From: Acidobacteriota bacterium
GTDB taxonomy: Bacteria > Acidobacteriota > Blastocatellia > Pyrinomonadales > Pyrinomonadaceae
DNA: 64,000 nucleotides
Assembly (NCBI GenBank): GCA_019639115.1
Contig: JAHBSM010000002.1
Coordinates: 62,001 to 126,000 of the forward strand
Direction of reading: 5' to 3'
This document shows, piece by piece, positions 19,569 to 30,900 of this stretch. The translations under genes were made by a program, and so were the position numbers. The notes under the pieces are model-generated. The model did not search any database, was not told where the DNA came from, and worked only from the letters and a program-made list of their open reading frames with translations. How positions within the stretch are numbered: position 1 is the stretch's first letter; every line of letters starts with the position of its first letter.

Positions 19569-20435
19569 ATGAAAATGAAAAGATCTTTTTCGATTCTGAT
19601 GTTGGCGATGGCTTTGATGCTCTTGTCGGCATCGGCTTTCGCTCAGGATACGATGACCAATGACGAGGTAATCTCGCTTACAAAAGCGGGACTCGCTCCA
19701 TCGATCATTGTTGGCAAGATCAACACAACCAAGTCGGCGTTCGATCTATCGACCGATTCGCTTATCAAATTGAAGCAGGCCGGCGTCCACGACGATGTCG
19801 TCGCGGCAATGCTTGCTGCAAAATCCGGCCGGCCGGCTACAACGGGCGGCGGCAGCGGAGCTGCGGGCGACCCGAACGACCCAATGGTCAAAAAGGGTTT
19901 CGGCATTTACCTCTACGAAGAGCGTGACGGCGAGCGAAAGATGACGCAGCTCCAGCCGACCATGTCCGGTCAGAACCGCACGGGCGGCATGTTCACGGCC
20001 TCGATCACTCCGCTCGGGCTCGGCAAGGTCAAGACAAAGACCAATCTCCCGGGCCGCAATGCGAACTTGCAGATCAAAGAATCGTCGCCTGTATTTTATT
20101 TTTACCTCGACACTTCGTCGGGCGGGCTGAATACGTCGAGCGGCATCCCTTCGACACCGAACGAATTCACTCTCGTGCGGTTCAATATACGCAGCGACAA
20201 TCGCGAGGTGACCATAGCCAAGTCGAATTCGTGGGGAGCGAAAGGCGGGCTGTCAGATGAATATGTCGTCGCTCTCAAGGCTGAGGATCTCGGCAACGGT
20301 ATCTTTCGCGTCACGCCATCCGCACCGCTGCAAAAAGGTGAATACGGCTTCTATCTGCTCAACAGCGGAAACGCGAATACGGCCGCGGGTGTCGGATCGA
20401 AGTTCTTTGACTTCGGCGTCAATATGCAGCCCTAG
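19569..20435 (+). CDS. Secreted protein with short helical N-terminal domain, function unknown
   Basis: 288 residues from the ATG at 19569, which has AGAGGTG just upstream. The frame is open 60 nt further but without sense. There is a signal peptide (about 1-27), then a ~55-residue region (NDEVISLTKAGLAPSIIVGK to VVAAMLAAKSG) that resembles a helical module I associate with secreted acidobacterial proteins. A G/S linker leads to a beta-rich C-terminal domain ending KFFDFGVNMQP. It follows the VWFA gene by 49 bp in the same direction. I do not recognise a function. Confidence 0.75.
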   Translation: MKMKRSFSILMLAMALMLLSASAFAQDTMTNDEVISLTKAGLAPSIIVGKINTTKSAFDLSTDSLIKLKQAGVHDDVVAAMLAAKSGRPATTGGGSGAAGDPNDPMVKKGFGIYLYEERDGERKMTQLQPTMSGQNRTGGMFTASITPLGLGKVKTKTNLPGRNANLQIKESSPVFYFYLDTSSGGLNTSSGIPSTPNEFTLVRFNIRSDNREVTIAKSNSWGAKGGLSDEYVVALKAEDLGNGIFRVTPSAPLQKGEYGFYLLNSGNANTAAGVGSKFFDFGVNMQP

Positions 20436-20650
20436 GCGAGCGTTTCATCGCAGTTCTCGATCGCGAGGCACCGCAGGCAATAGCGGTGCCTTTCGCGTTC
20501 CGGCCCCAAGTTCGGATACCGGCCCGCCGCGGCCTCGAACGCTCGCCTCTCAAGTTCGTCGAGTTCGTCCCACGTCCTTGTATTTCGGGACCCGCAACGC
20601 GAACATATGCCGCTATTTTTCAAACCATTGCCGTCGTTTTGCCGTATCAC
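20432..20650 (-). CDS. Small zinc-ribbon-like protein
   Basis: 72 residues with two CxxC knuckles, C16-x2-C19 and C58-x2-C61, separated by an acidic helix (DELDELERRAFEAAA). This is a plausible zinc-ribbon layout. The start is GTG at 20648-20650. It is convergent with the upstream plus-strand gene, and the two stops share CTAG. The Cys pairs and convergent stop overlap argue that it is real; no functional clue exists. Confidence 0.5.
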   Translation of the reverse strand: MIRQNDGNGLKNSGICSRCGSRNTRTWDELDELERRAFEAAAGRYPNLGPERERHRYCLRCLAIENCDETLA

Positions 20651-20725
20651 GACTACAAGTATATTCTTTTTCTAACCGACCGCTTACCCGGGTCAGCAAT
20701 CGTATCCGAACCGGAGTCCTGGACA

Positions 20726-23590
20726 ATGAAGATTCGCCTCTATTTGCTTAAAATTGCCATTCTGGCCCTTATCGGTTCCAATGCTGCCGAGGTACAGCTC
20801 GCACAGCGGACATCAGGCCAGCCCGAGCCGCCGTTCGATTTCTACACTCGCGGCCCATACAACGCAAAAGTTCCTTCTCCCCAATCGCTGCTCAGATATG
20901 ACGTAGGTTCGCACCACACCACTTACGCGCAGATGGAGGAGGTCATCAGGTCGATCGCAGCAGCAGCCCCCGACCGCGTCAAGGTCTTTGACATCGGATT
21001 GACCAACGAATACAGGATGCAGCATCTGGTGGCGATATCTTCACCAGAGAACATAGCCCGCTTGGATCAGATAAAAGAGACTAATTCAAAACTCGCTGAC
21101 CCACGAGGCACGACGCAGTCCGAAGCGAACGCGATCGCCGCAAGGTCGCCTGTCATCGCCTGGATGGCATACACGATCCACGGCAACGAATCGGCTTCGT
21201 TCGAAGCGATGATGCAGGTCGTTTACCAACTGGCCGCCTCGAACGAAGAGCGTACGCTCGACATACTGCGCAATACGGTCGTCCTGGTCCTCACGGGCGA
21301 GAATCCGGACGGGCACGAGCGGTTCGTGACCTGGTACAACTCGGTCGGCATCGGCGACCCGAATCGATATGCTCTCGAGCATCGTGAGCCCTGGTCCATA
21401 TACGGCCGCCTGAGCCATTATCGCTTTGACCTGAACCGCGACACCCTAGCCACTACTCAGGTCGAAACGCAGAACATGCAGCGTGCCTATCTTGCGTGGA
21501 ATCCGCAGGTGGCCGTCGATCATCACGGCCAGCCATCGCAGTTCTTTTTTCCGCCAACGGCTCTACCCATCAATCCTAATCTGCCCCAGCCCGTCACGGG
21601 CGAATGGAACAAGATGTTTGGTGCTGCGAACGCTAAAGCCTTTGACAGCAACAATTGGGATTACTACGTGCGTGATGTCTATGACGCATTCTATCCGGGA
21701 TATTGGGATATGTACCCGAGTCTCAACGGCGCGATCGGGATGACCTACGAGACTGATGGCGGCGGGACCAAGGGGCTTGCCTGGACACGCGACGATGGGA
21801 CGATCGTTACGCTGCGGTCGGCTATTGCAAAGCACTTTGTTGCGTCGATGTCCACGCTCGCCGTCGCTGCTGACAATCGTGAGCGAAGACTCAAGGATTT
21901 CTACGATTTTCGAGCTTCGGGTATGGCGGCCCATAGGACCGCAAAGCTAAAACGCATCGTCATACTCCCGGACAAGGATCGGGTGAAGGCAGCGGAACTG
22001 ATCGATGTCCTTTTGCGTTCGCGTATCGAGGTAAAGGTCGCTTCGCAGAGTTTTTCATCGACGACCGCCCACTCGTATATGCGACGCGACGCTGCTGCCG
22101 AATCGAGGACCTTTCCGGCCGGGAGCTATATCGTTGACCTCGATCAACCGCAGCGAATTCTGATAAAAGCGATCCTCGAGCAGGATACGCCGCAGGACAA
22201 GGCATTTGTCGATGACAATATGGGCCGATTCCGGCGAAATCAGATGAAAGGGGCGGGCCAGGCAAAGGAAGATTACGGATTCTACGATATCACGGCGTGG
22301 TCGCTTCCACTCGCGTTCGGTTTGGACGCTTATTGGACCGAGGAAAGCTCGTCGGTGTCCGCACGGCCGGCGACCGAAGCTCATACTCGCGAGCAGCAGA
22401 CCGGCTCGTTTCCGACTGCCGAAAAGGTATCGTCATACATACTGCCGTATGACACAGACTCGACCGGGCCGCTGGTAATCCGCCTGCTTCAACGCAATTT
22501 CAAGGTCGCGGTCGCAACACGCCAGCTCAGTGCCGCGGGTCGGATGTGGCCTGCTGGGACATTCGTCGTCCGAGTGACCAGAAATACCGATGCGATCCAC
22601 GCCGAGCTAAAAAAGCTCGCACTTGAAATGGGCGTTCGCGTTACCGCAGCATCGACCGGATTCACCGACGAAGGCGATACCGGGATCGGCGGCGAGGCCG
22701 TGCTGTCGCTTCAGCAGCCAAAGATCGCGATGGTCGCGGACGAGGCCGTCGATCAAACAAGTTTCGGATCGATCTGGTGGACGTTCGATCGATACGGCGT
22801 TCGGTTCACGCCGATGTCCATCAGAGGCGTAAAAAACGGCGGCCTGCGCGGCTATAACGTTCTGATCCTGCCGGACGGCTCCCCCGGAATGTATTTTTCC
22901 ATGTTCGGTAAGGACGGGATCGAGACTCTTAGGAACTTTGTACGCGAGGGCGGCACAATTGTGACCGCACGCGGAGCGTCGGTCTTCGCCGCTCTTAAGG
23001 ACACCGGGCTTACCAGCACCAAGCTCGTCGGCAGTGACGACGAAAAGGATCACGATGACGACCGCGATAAACCTGCGCCGTCGCCGACACCTGCGTCATC
23101 AACAGCAAAGAAGGCCCCGGCCGAAAAAAGCCCGAATCCGTCCAGCGAGGAATTGGTCAACGACAAGGCCGACGGAGCCGCGCCTGCCCTGCCGCCTATC
23201 GCTTCGCCATCGGCGGATGCGAACAAGGTACCTGTCGCACTTCCGGGTTCGATAATGAGGGCGACCGTGGACCGAACCACCTGGCTAAGCTACGGCCTGC
23301 AGCAGAACGATCTGCCTGTTTTGCTGGCAAGTGGATATTTTTTCCGTTATTCCAAAGAGGGCTCGAATGCTCTGGTATTTGACGCAACGCCGACGCGGCC
23401 GCTGACCATCTCAGGTTTTGTGTGGGAAGGCAACACGGAGCGGCTGCTTGCCGGCACATCTTATATCATCGACGAACCGGAAGGCGCCGGCCACGTCGTA
23501 TTGTTTGCCGAGGAACCTTTTTTCAGAGGTATCTTTCGCTCTACGACTCGTCCGTTCTTTAACGCCATCGCATTCACCGGTGTATTTTGA
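20726..23590 (+). CDS. Secreted M14 family zinc carboxypeptidase-like protein
   Basis: 954 residues. I start at the ATG of MKIRLYLLKIAILALIG, which gives a signal peptide; the frame is open for another 80 codons over the opposite zinc-ribbon gene. The M14 zinc motif HGNE is in YTIHGNESASFEAM, the third ligand is probably in AVDHHGQPSQFFFPP, and TYETDGGGTKG carries a candidate catalytic glutamate. A long C-terminal half (after about 440) contains PDGSPGMYF and a glutamine-amidotransferase-like fold, interrupted by a disordered D/K/P/S-rich stretch near residue 775-830. It likely digests peptides outside the cytoplasm. Much longer than classic carboxypeptidases. Confidence 0.88.
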   Translation: MKIRLYLLKIAILALIGSNAAEVQLAQRTSGQPEPPFDFYTRGPYNAKVPSPQSLLRYDVGSHHTTYAQMEEVIRSIAAAAPDRVKVFDIGLTNEYRMQHLVAISSPENIARLDQIKETNSKLADPRGTTQSEANAIAARSPVIAWMAYTIHGNESASFEAMMQVVYQLAASNEERTLDILRNTVVLVLTGENPDGHERFVTWYNSVGIGDPNRYALEHREPWSIYGRLSHYRFDLNRDTLATTQVETQNMQRAYLAWNPQVAVDHHGQPSQFFFPPTALPINPNLPQPVTGEWNKMFGAANAKAFDSNNWDYYVRDVYDAFYPGYWDMYPSLNGAIGMTYETDGGGTKGLAWTRDDGTIVTLRSAIAKHFVASMSTLAVAADNRERRLKDFYDFRASGMAAHRTAKLKRIVILPDKDRVKAAELIDVLLRSRIEVKVASQSFSSTTAHSYMRRDAAAESRTFPAGSYIVDLDQPQRILIKAILEQDTPQDKAFVDDNMGRFRRNQMKGAGQAKEDYGFYDITAWSLPLAFGLDAYWTEESSSVSARPATEAHTREQQTGSFPTAEKVSSYILPYDTDSTGPLVIRLLQRNFKVAVATRQLSAAGRMWPAGTFVVRVTRNTDAIHAELKKLALEMGVRVTAASTGFTDEGDTGIGGEAVLSLQQPKIAMVADEAVDQTSFGSIWWTFDRYGVRFTPMSIRGVKNGGLRGYNVLILPDGSPGMYFSMFGKDGIETLRNFVREGGTIVTARGASVFAALKDTGLTSTKLVGSDDEKDHDDDRDKPAPSPTPASSTAKKAPAEKSPNPSSEELVNDKADGAAPALPPIASPSADANKVPVALPGSIMRATVDRTTWLSYGLQQNDLPVLLASGYFFRYSKEGSNALVFDATPTRPLTISGFVWEGNTERLLAGTSYIIDEPEGAGHVVLFAEEPFFRGIFRSTTRPFFNAIAFTGVF

Positions 23591-23608
23591 ACTAGCGGGC
23601 ATTAAACG

Positions 23609-24103
23609 ATGTTCACGATAAAAGCAGGATTCTCAGACACGGTAGAGGTCAGGACTACGATAGAAAGGGTCCGGGATTTTTTCACTGACATAGACAATTT
23701 TACATCTATGATGCCGGGCGTGATCGCGATACATACAGATGCTCAGGGCATCATGCATTGGAAGGTCGAAGCAGAGATACCGCTCGTCGGCAAAATGATA
23801 CAAAAGTTCGACGTCATGGCCGAAGACGACGACGATGGGCGGATCGATTGGGGGCCGGTGCCCGGCGAACAGGCGAACTTCCTTCGTTTCTCTGCCGAAT
23901 TCATCGAGAAAGCTATCGACCGCACCCAGGTCCGGTTCCTTCAAATGGTCGAATTGCGCCGCCGATCGGCAAGAGATCTGCATCTTCTCGCCGGACTCGC
24001 GGGTGAATCCCTGATAAGCCGGGAGATGACCGCAAGGGTCACCGAGATGATCAGGACGTTCATCGAAAGGGCCAAGAACAAGCTCGAATCTGTATCTAAC
24101 TAG
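23609..24103 (+). CDS. SRPBCC (START-like) family protein
   Basis: 164 residues. The N-terminus (VEVRTTIERVRDFFTDIDNFTSMMPGV) and the final long helix (SREMTARVTEMIRTFIERAKNKLE) match the helix-grip SRPBCC fold, close to CoxG-like proteins. These bind hydrophobic ligands; the ligand here is unknown. It begins 18 bp after the M14 gene and ends 5 bp before dnaG, so it may be cotranscribed with dnaG. No catalytic residues are evident. Confidence 0.78.
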   Translation: MFTIKAGFSDTVEVRTTIERVRDFFTDIDNFTSMMPGVIAIHTDAQGIMHWKVEAEIPLVGKMIQKFDVMAEDDDDGRIDWGPVPGEQANFLRFSAEFIEKAIDRTQVRFLQMVELRRRSARDLHLLAGLAGESLISREMTARVTEMIRTFIERAKNKLESVSN

Positions 24104-24108
24104 CAGCC

Positions 24109-25965
24109 GTGTATTCACAAGACTTTCTAAATGATCTAAAACAGAGAGCCGATATCGTCGGAATAATAAAACGCCATGTCCCGGATCTGAAGAAGCGTGG
24201 CGCGAACTGGACCGCCTGCTGCCCTTTTCACCAGGAGAAAACTCCGTCATTTAGCGTCAATGCCGAAAAGGGCTTCTATAAGTGTTTCGGCTGCAGTAAG
24301 GCCGGATCCGCGATCGATTTCATTATGGAAACAGAGGGATTGACGTTCCCGGAAGCGGTCGAACGCATCGCTGACGTTTCAGGCGTTTCGCTTCCGGAGC
24401 CGATAAATGACGAAGCTTTCAAACGTGCGAGGCAAAGGAGAGACGAGCAAAAACAGGCCGCGGACAGAGTGATGGACCTCAATCGGCTCGCAATGAACTT
24501 TTGGGAGCGTGCTCTGGCCGAGGACACTCAAGCTGCAAAGAGGGCACGGGATTATCTCGACTCACGCGGGATAACTGCAGAAATGCGGTCGAAATTCCGT
24601 ATCGGATACGCGCCGGCGTCATGGGACGCGATCCTGAACGAGCTCAAGGCATCCGGTGCCGACGACGAACTGATCGGCCTCTCCGGGCTCGTAAAGATAA
24701 ACGAAGAGAAGAAAACCTATGACCGATTTCGCGACCGATTGATCTTTCCTATTTTTGATGTGAACGGGCGGCCGGTCGCATTCGGCGGGCGATCGCTCGA
24801 TCCTGACGCTACGCCGAAATATCTCAACTCGCCCGAGACGCCTGCCTATGTCAAGGGCGAGCATCTATACGGCCTCTACCAGAACAAAAGCGCTATCCAG
24901 ACGAGAAAATTCCTGATCCTCGTCGAGGGCTACCTGGACCTGATCTCGTTGGTGCAGCATGGGATCGGCAATGTTGTCGCGAGCTTGGGAACCGCCTTGG
25001 CCGAGGAGCAGGCGAGATTGATCAGACGGTTCTCCGAGAAGGTCGTTATAAATTACGACGGCGACACGGCGGGCATCAAGGCGGCTCGGCGAGCGGTAGA
25101 GCTGCTGCTCCCGAACCGGTTGGACATAAAGGTGCTGACCCTGCCGAACGGTATGGATCCGGACGATTTCGTCCGCGGCAACGGGCCGAAGGAATATGAG
25201 AAGCAAAGGGGAGCGGCCGACCCATATGTGGATTTTGTCGTTCGTTCTGTCCAAACGGGCCGTGACATGAGCAACCCGCATCAAAAATCCGAAGCGGTCA
25301 ACGATGCTCTCGCCATAGTTCGGTTGATCCCCGATGCTGTCGAGCGCCGTGAGGTCTTCAAAAAGATCTTGAAAGGCCTCGACGTCGATAGCAGCTTGGA
25401 ACACGAATTGTGGTCCTCGATCCAGAACGAGAAACGTGCGTCTAGGCCGCCCGGACAGATCGCTCGGCCAACGGCCCCGGCCAGGCTTCAGGTGACGCCT
25501 GCCGAAAAGGAATTGTTGGGACTGCTGATATTCGACAAGGAAGTTCGTGAAGAAGTGATGCAGACCATCCAACCCTTTGACTATGAATCGATCAGAACAA
25601 GGCCGATCTTCGATGCCTTTGTCGGACTATTCGAATCGGGAAATGGTGTGAATGAGGAATCGATCGCCAATGCTCTCGTAGATTCGCTCAACGGCGACGA
25701 AAGTTGTCTTGATTTTGTAAATTCGCTTTATTCGGAGAGCGCAAGTTACGCTTCCAGATCGCCCGAGGATTCGTTAGGGGCTGCGGCCAGTTGTCTCGCG
25801 TCGCTTAAATTGATCGCGATCGATAATCGGATCCTCGAGATCCGGCGCGAGGCTGAGCAGGCAGAGAGTGCTCAACAAAACGAATTGGCCGCGGAGCTTT
25901 CGGAAGAACAGATGCAGCTCGAAAAGCAGCGGCTTGAACTTTCAACCTCCGCACGAACTTTGTGA
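24109..25965 (+). CDS. dnaG: DNA primase DnaG
   Basis: 618 residues, starting with GTG. It makes RNA primers for replication. The CHC2 zinc domain is C38-P-F-H41 with C59-x2-C62. The TOPRIM core has ILVEGYLDLISL and INYDGDTAGIKAARRA. The DnaB-binding C-terminal region follows a P/R-rich linker near residue 440. rpoD follows 69 bp later: this is the widespread dnaG-rpoD macromolecular synthesis unit without rpsU. Confidence 0.98.
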   Translation: MYSQDFLNDLKQRADIVGIIKRHVPDLKKRGANWTACCPFHQEKTPSFSVNAEKGFYKCFGCSKAGSAIDFIMETEGLTFPEAVERIADVSGVSLPEPINDEAFKRARQRRDEQKQAADRVMDLNRLAMNFWERALAEDTQAAKRARDYLDSRGITAEMRSKFRIGYAPASWDAILNELKASGADDELIGLSGLVKINEEKKTYDRFRDRLIFPIFDVNGRPVAFGGRSLDPDATPKYLNSPETPAYVKGEHLYGLYQNKSAIQTRKFLILVEGYLDLISLVQHGIGNVVASLGTALAEEQARLIRRFSEKVVINYDGDTAGIKAARRAVELLLPNRLDIKVLTLPNGMDPDDFVRGNGPKEYEKQRGAADPYVDFVVRSVQTGRDMSNPHQKSEAVNDALAIVRLIPDAVERREVFKKILKGLDVDSSLEHELWSSIQNEKRASRPPGQIARPTAPARLQVTPAEKELLGLLIFDKEVREEVMQTIQPFDYESIRTRPIFDAFVGLFESGNGVNEESIANALVDSLNGDESCLDFVNSLYSESASYASRSPEDSLGAAASCLASLKLIAIDNRILEIRREAEQAESAQQNELAAELSEEQMQLEKQRLELSTSARTL

Positions 25966-25971
25966 TATACT
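25963..25971 (+). promoter_or_regulatory. Candidate extended -10 promoter in front of rpoD
   Basis: TGATATACT at the dnaG stop matches the extended -10 consensus TGnTATAAT except for one base. It would start transcription about 60 nt before the rpoD ATG. No good -35 is visible, so confidence is low. Confidence 0.3.
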
Positions 25972-26034
25972 TTCCTATTTGATCGAATTCGCCCTGCGGC
26001 GAACTTCTCTGCCCTGACTTTCGTATCAAATAGT

Positions 26035-27816
26035 ATGTTGGATAACGAAATTTCGGCAGACCCGATCAATTCGATCCGGTTATCAAATATGCCCGATTAC
26101 GACGAAAAAGAAGACCTGGTTGACCGCCTCTTGGCTCTAGGGAAGCGAAAGAAGGTGCTCAGCCTGGATGAACTGCACAGAGAGATCCCCGAGAACATGA
26201 TGTCCGAGGACGAAATAGAGGACGTGCTCGAACGGCTCGAAGGAGCTAACATCTCCGTCGCTGAGACGGATGCACAATTGCTCGAGCGTGCCTCAAGCCT
26301 CGCCTTGGACGAAGAAGAAGAGGCCGCCGAGGACGAAGAGGACATGGACCTCGACCTCTCGGCCGGCGTCCTGGATAAATCGAATGACCCTGTCCGTCTC
26401 TACCTGAGAGAGATGGGCGTGGTGCCTCTACTGAATCGCGAGGGCGAGGTCTCGATCGCACAGAGGATAGAACGCGGCCAGATCAAGACCCACAAAGCTA
26501 TCTCGCGTTCGCCGATCGCGGTCGAGAGGCTCATACAGATGGGCGACGACCTCATCAACGGCAGAATGAGCATCAGAGAGACCGTGGTGTTCGCCGAACA
26601 GGCCGAGATATCGATCGAAGAGGACAAAGCTGAGGAATATCTCAGATGGACCATCGAAGGCATCGAGAACATAAAGCATCACTTCCACGCCGCGCTCAAA
26701 ACGTGGGTCTCGCTTGTGAATGAGCAGAAAAAATCTGAAGGCAAAAAGACCAAGCGCCTGCTCACGCTCAAACGAAAGACCGCGAGGCAGCGCCTCGAGA
26801 TCGCTCAGGAGATAAAGAACCTCAACCTTACGGAACGAGCTATGCAGGTGCTCATCTCCGCTATTCGTAAGGTCGTGAAAGAGATCAACGACTCTGACAG
26901 GGTGATCAAGAAGATCAATGAAAAGATCGCCAAAAAGCCAACTCCGTCAGAGCGCCGTAAGCTCAACGCCTCCATCAACGAGGCGAAAGCGGCCATAGCC
27001 GCGATCGAAGAGCGGCACCACCTCCCCGCAGTCGAGATCAAACGGTCGCTGCAGACGATCACGGTCGGCGAAGCCGAGACGAACAAGGCAAAACGCGAAC
27101 TCGTCGAGGCTAACCTGCGGCTCGTTGTATCGATCGCCAAGAAATATACAAATCGCGGACTGCAGTTCCTCGACCTGATCCAGGAAGGCAATATCGGCCT
27201 GATGAAGGCCGTGGATAAATTCGAGTGGCGGCGCGGTTATAAATTCTCTACGTACGCCACTTGGTGGATCAGGCAGGCGATCACGCGTGCCATCGCCGAT
27301 CAGGCCAGGACGATCCGGATCCCGGTCCACATGATCGAGACGATCAATAAATTGATCCGAACCTCTCGATTGCTGGTTCAGGAACTTGGACGGGAGCCGA
27401 CCAGCGAGGAGATCGCTAAGCGCATGGACATCCCGGTGTCAAAAGTTAGAAAGGTGCTCAAGATCGCTCAGGAACCGATCTCGCTCGAAACGCCGATCGG
27501 CGAAGAGGAAGATTCTCATCTTGGCGATTTTATCGAGGACCGTTCGATACTCAATCCGGCCGAGAGCGTTACGTTCTCTAATCTCCGCGAGATCACCGAC
27601 GAGGTGCTCGCAACTCTGACGCCGCGTGAGGAGAAGGTGATCAAGATGCGATTCGGCTTGGGCAATACCGGCTCCGAGCACACGCTCGAAGAGGTCGGAC
27701 AGCATTTCGCAGTTACCCGCGAACGCATCCGCCAGATCGAGGCAAAGGCCCTGAGGAAGCTGCGGCATCCTTCGCGATCACGCAGACTCAAGGCATTCCT
27801 CGAAGGTAAAGCCTGA
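26035..27816 (+). CDS. rpoD: RNA polymerase primary sigma factor
   Basis: 593 residues, group 1 sigma70. Region 1.1 is at about 20-80, followed by a very acidic linker ([16 protein letters not shown]). Region 1.2 starts [12 protein letters not shown] non-conserved basic insert, rich in K and R, occupies about 195-330. Region 2 has [51 protein letters not shown] conservation, and region 4 ends [21 protein letters not shown]. The ATG at 26035 and one 18 codons later are both possible. A strong terminator follows. Confidence 0.97.
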   Translation: MLDNEISADPINSIRLSNMPDYDEKEDLVDRLLALGKRKKVLSLDELHREIPENMMSEDEIEDVLERLEGANISVAETDAQLLERASSLALDEEEEAAEDEEDMDLDLSAGVLDKSNDPVRLYLREMGVVPLLNREGEVSIAQRIERGQIKTHKAISRSPIAVERLIQMGDDLINGRMSIRETVVFAEQAEISIEEDKAEEYLRWTIEGIENIKHHFHAALKTWVSLVNEQKKSEGKKTKRLLTLKRKTARQRLEIAQEIKNLNLTERAMQVLISAIRKVVKEINDSDRVIKKINEKIAKKPTPSERRKLNASINEAKAAIAAIEERHHLPAVEIKRSLQTITVGEAETNKAKRELVEANLRLVVSIAKKYTNRGLQFLDLIQEGNIGLMKAVDKFEWRRGYKFSTYATWWIRQAITRAIADQARTIRIPVHMIETINKLIRTSRLLVQELGREPTSEEIAKRMDIPVSKVRKVLKIAQEPISLETPIGEEEDSHLGDFIEDRSILNPAESVTFSNLREITDEVLATLTPREEKVIKMRFGLGNTGSEHTLEEVGQHFAVTRERIRQIEAKALRKLRHPSRSRRLKAFLEGKA

Positions 27817-27845
27817 TATATCTATCACTTACGCTTAGGACAGCA

Positions 27846-27873
27846 GGCCGCCCCGACGAGGCGGCCATTTTTT
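27846..27873 (+). terminator. Rho-independent terminator of dnaG-rpoD
   Basis: A perfect 7-bp stem GGCCGCC / GGCGGCC with a 7-nt loop is followed by ATTTTTT, 29 bp after the rpoD stop. Confidence 0.92.
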
Positions 27874-27928
27874 GCGTATTGCGGTGAACTCGAATTTGTG
27901 TAAAATCGTCCCGCAAGCCCAAAGACCA

Positions 27929-30900
27929 ATGACGCTGCCCAGATATCTCGATCGCCTCGGCCGGCTGCTGACATTTACGTTGGCGGCGGCGGCCTTGATC
28001 CATGTCCGAGCAGAGAGCCTGCCGCTTCGCACATACACGTCGGTCGATGGCCTCGGGAGCGGATTTGTAAACTCGATCTCGCAGGATTCGCAGGGTTTCA
28101 TTTGGTTCTCGACCCGTGACGGGCTGTCGCGATTCGACGGCGCTCAGTTCGTCACGTTCCAGATCGGCTCCGACGAGGTCTCGCCGAACGTCGAGTCCGT
28201 CGTCGAGATGCCCGACGGTAATTATCTGATAGCGACTAGCGGAGGCACATTCTGGTTCGATCCGGCTACGAGCGCGCAGATGTCCAATTCACGGCTCGTG
28301 ATCGATGCTCAGCTTGTAAGTGGCTCACACGGTGATATTTATACGGACAAACGAGGCCGGACCTGGCTGGCTGTCGGTGAGCCGAGATACGTGGAAAAGG
28401 CCGAGAGCGGCTACCGATTGGTTGACGCCGGGCTGCCGATCCCGCCCGATATCTCGAAGTCACTGCGTGTGCAGGGATTCGCTGAAACGAGCGACGGTTC
28501 ACTCTGGATAAATTGTACGACCGGCCTCGTACGCGAGTACCCCGACGGCCGGGTCGATTTTCACCGTCTGCCGCCCGAATTGACCGCAACGAACTCCGCC
28601 ATAACCGTCGATCGGACGGATCGCCTCTGGATCGCACGTTCGGGCGACCTATACGTTCTCAAACCTTCTAACGATGCGCCCTCCGGTGACGACCGGTTCA
28701 ATGACCGCGATATTTTCGCTGGCGTCGCAGCAAAGCCCCTTTCGCCCGACGGCATCGTGGAGCCAAGCAGCGACGGCGGCATTCTTCGCATATCGCCCGG
28801 TGCCGAGTATTCCGCCGCACAGTCAAAAGGGCTGATAGCGGGACGCGACGGCAGCATCTGGCTCGCGGCCGAAAGCGTCCTATACAACTTTCGCGGCGGC
28901 GCGGCCGCACGATTCGATCACCGTCACGGACTGCCGCGATCGATGACGCGGATATTCGAGGACAGAAGCGGCAACGTCTGGATCGCGGGACAATCGTCCC
29001 TTGTTCGTCTCGACCGTCTCGGGATGACGACTTTTGGTGCGGATGCGGATACTGCCAACGCCACTTATGTCTCGGTGGGCAAAGGGCCGGACGGCCGCAT
29101 GTATTTTGGCAAGGCCCGGTTCGAAACAGCGGAATTCGACGGAGCCAGAATGATCGCTTCGCGGCCGATACTGCCGCCGGGGTCGCAGTCGCGATGGACC
29201 TCGCGTCACACCTTTCGCGACAGTACGGGCCGCTGGTGGGTGCTCTCGACTAGCGGCGCGGCGGTCTTTTCACCCACGGCTACCGCCGGGTCGCTGGATG
29301 GGCGACGGCCCGACCACATTTACACACAAGCGGACGGACTGGTATCGAACGCCGCTTTTCAGATATTCGAAGATTCGGCCGGGACGATCTGGGTCTCTTC
29401 ACGCGGCTCGGGGACAGGCAGCGCAGACAACGGCGTGGCCAGGCTCAGAAAAGGCGCCGCGCGATTCGAACAAGTAGGCGAAGAACTAGGATTTCCGCCG
29501 GCAAAGGCGGCTTCTGCGTTTGCCGAAGACGCATCTGGCGGGCTTTGGATGGTGTTCTATACAGGCGGCGTGGCACGGTTCGACGGTGAGAGGTTCACTT
29601 ACTACTCGGAGAAAGAGCAGCCTCAATTCGGCCAGACCATGACCGACATACTGGTCACGCCTGACGGATCCATCTGGCTTGGCTCGTCAAATTCCGGCCT
29701 ACTCAAGATCGATCCGTCAGCCTCACCGATATTGGTCAAGCAGATCGGGCCGAATGATGGAATGGCAAGTTCAAATATTCGGACGCTGACCGCGGACCGC
29801 TTCGGCCGCATCTATGCTGGAACGGCTCGCGGCATCGACCGCATTGACCCGAACACACTTGGTATCAGGCATTTTTCGATCGCGAACGGACTAGCCTCGG
29901 ACTTCGTCGTTGATTCGGCAATGGACTCGAACGGCGACCTTTGGTTCGCGACCGGCGGCGGCGTGTCGAGGATCTCGCCCGAATCCGACAATACCGCTGA
30001 AGCGGCGGCCGCGGTCAAATTCGGCTCGGTACGGATCGCGGGGGTCGAGCAGCCTATTTCCCTGCTCGGAGCAGGCGATCTGGACCGCGGCGACCTATCG
30101 AGCCAGGAGAATAATTTTCAGATCGGGTACTTTGCCTTGGGCAACTCAGCAGGCGATTCGGTCCGCTTCCAATATAAATTAGAGGGCGCCGACGAGGATT
30201 GGAGCCAGCCGACGACCGTGACATCACTCAACTTCGCCAACCTCAGGCCGGCTGACTATCGGCTGATGGTGCGGTCGATCACCCCGGACGGAGCAAGTTT
30301 CGGCGAACCGGCGACATTGAGGTTCACGATACTGCCGCCGATCTGGCAGCGTCGGTGGTTCACGATCCTTGCTGCCCTGATCGTGATCGGCGTCGGATAC
30401 CTTATTTATCGATACAGGACCGCCCGTCTGCTCGAAGTGAATGCCGCATTGAGCGACGCAAAGGCCGCCGAGGAAAGGCTCCGCCGAAGCCGCGAAGAAC
30501 GCATCGTCGAACTCGAACGCGTTCGATCGAGGATCGCGACCGACCTGCATGATGATATCGGCGCCAGCTTGACCCAGATCGCGATCTTGTCGGAGGTCGC
30601 CCGAGCTTCGGGAGGTCCCGATTCCGCGATCTCGACTAAGCCGTTGTCCAAGATAACCGAGATATCTTCCGACCTGATCGGTACAATGAGCGATATCGTC
30701 TGGTCGATCAATCCGACAAAGGACCATTTCAGCGACCTTGTGAAGCGTATGCGAAGGTTCGCCGCCGACCTGTTGTCGGAGCAAGGGATCACCGTTCGAT
30801 TCGACGAGCCGTCAGACCTAGGCGAGATCGTTCTAGATTCCAACGTTCGCCGCGAGATCTACCTCATATTCAAAGAAGCGGTAAATAATATCGCAAAACA

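Noticed and set aside
20486..20725. 80-codon N-terminal extension of the M14 peptidase
   Set aside because: It lacks a good start, covers the zinc-ribbon gene, and the signal peptide begins only at 20726.
27872..27928. Upstream start for the propeller kinase
   Set aside because: This start lies inside the T tract of the rpoD terminator; the ATG at 27929 begins a signal-anchor sequence.
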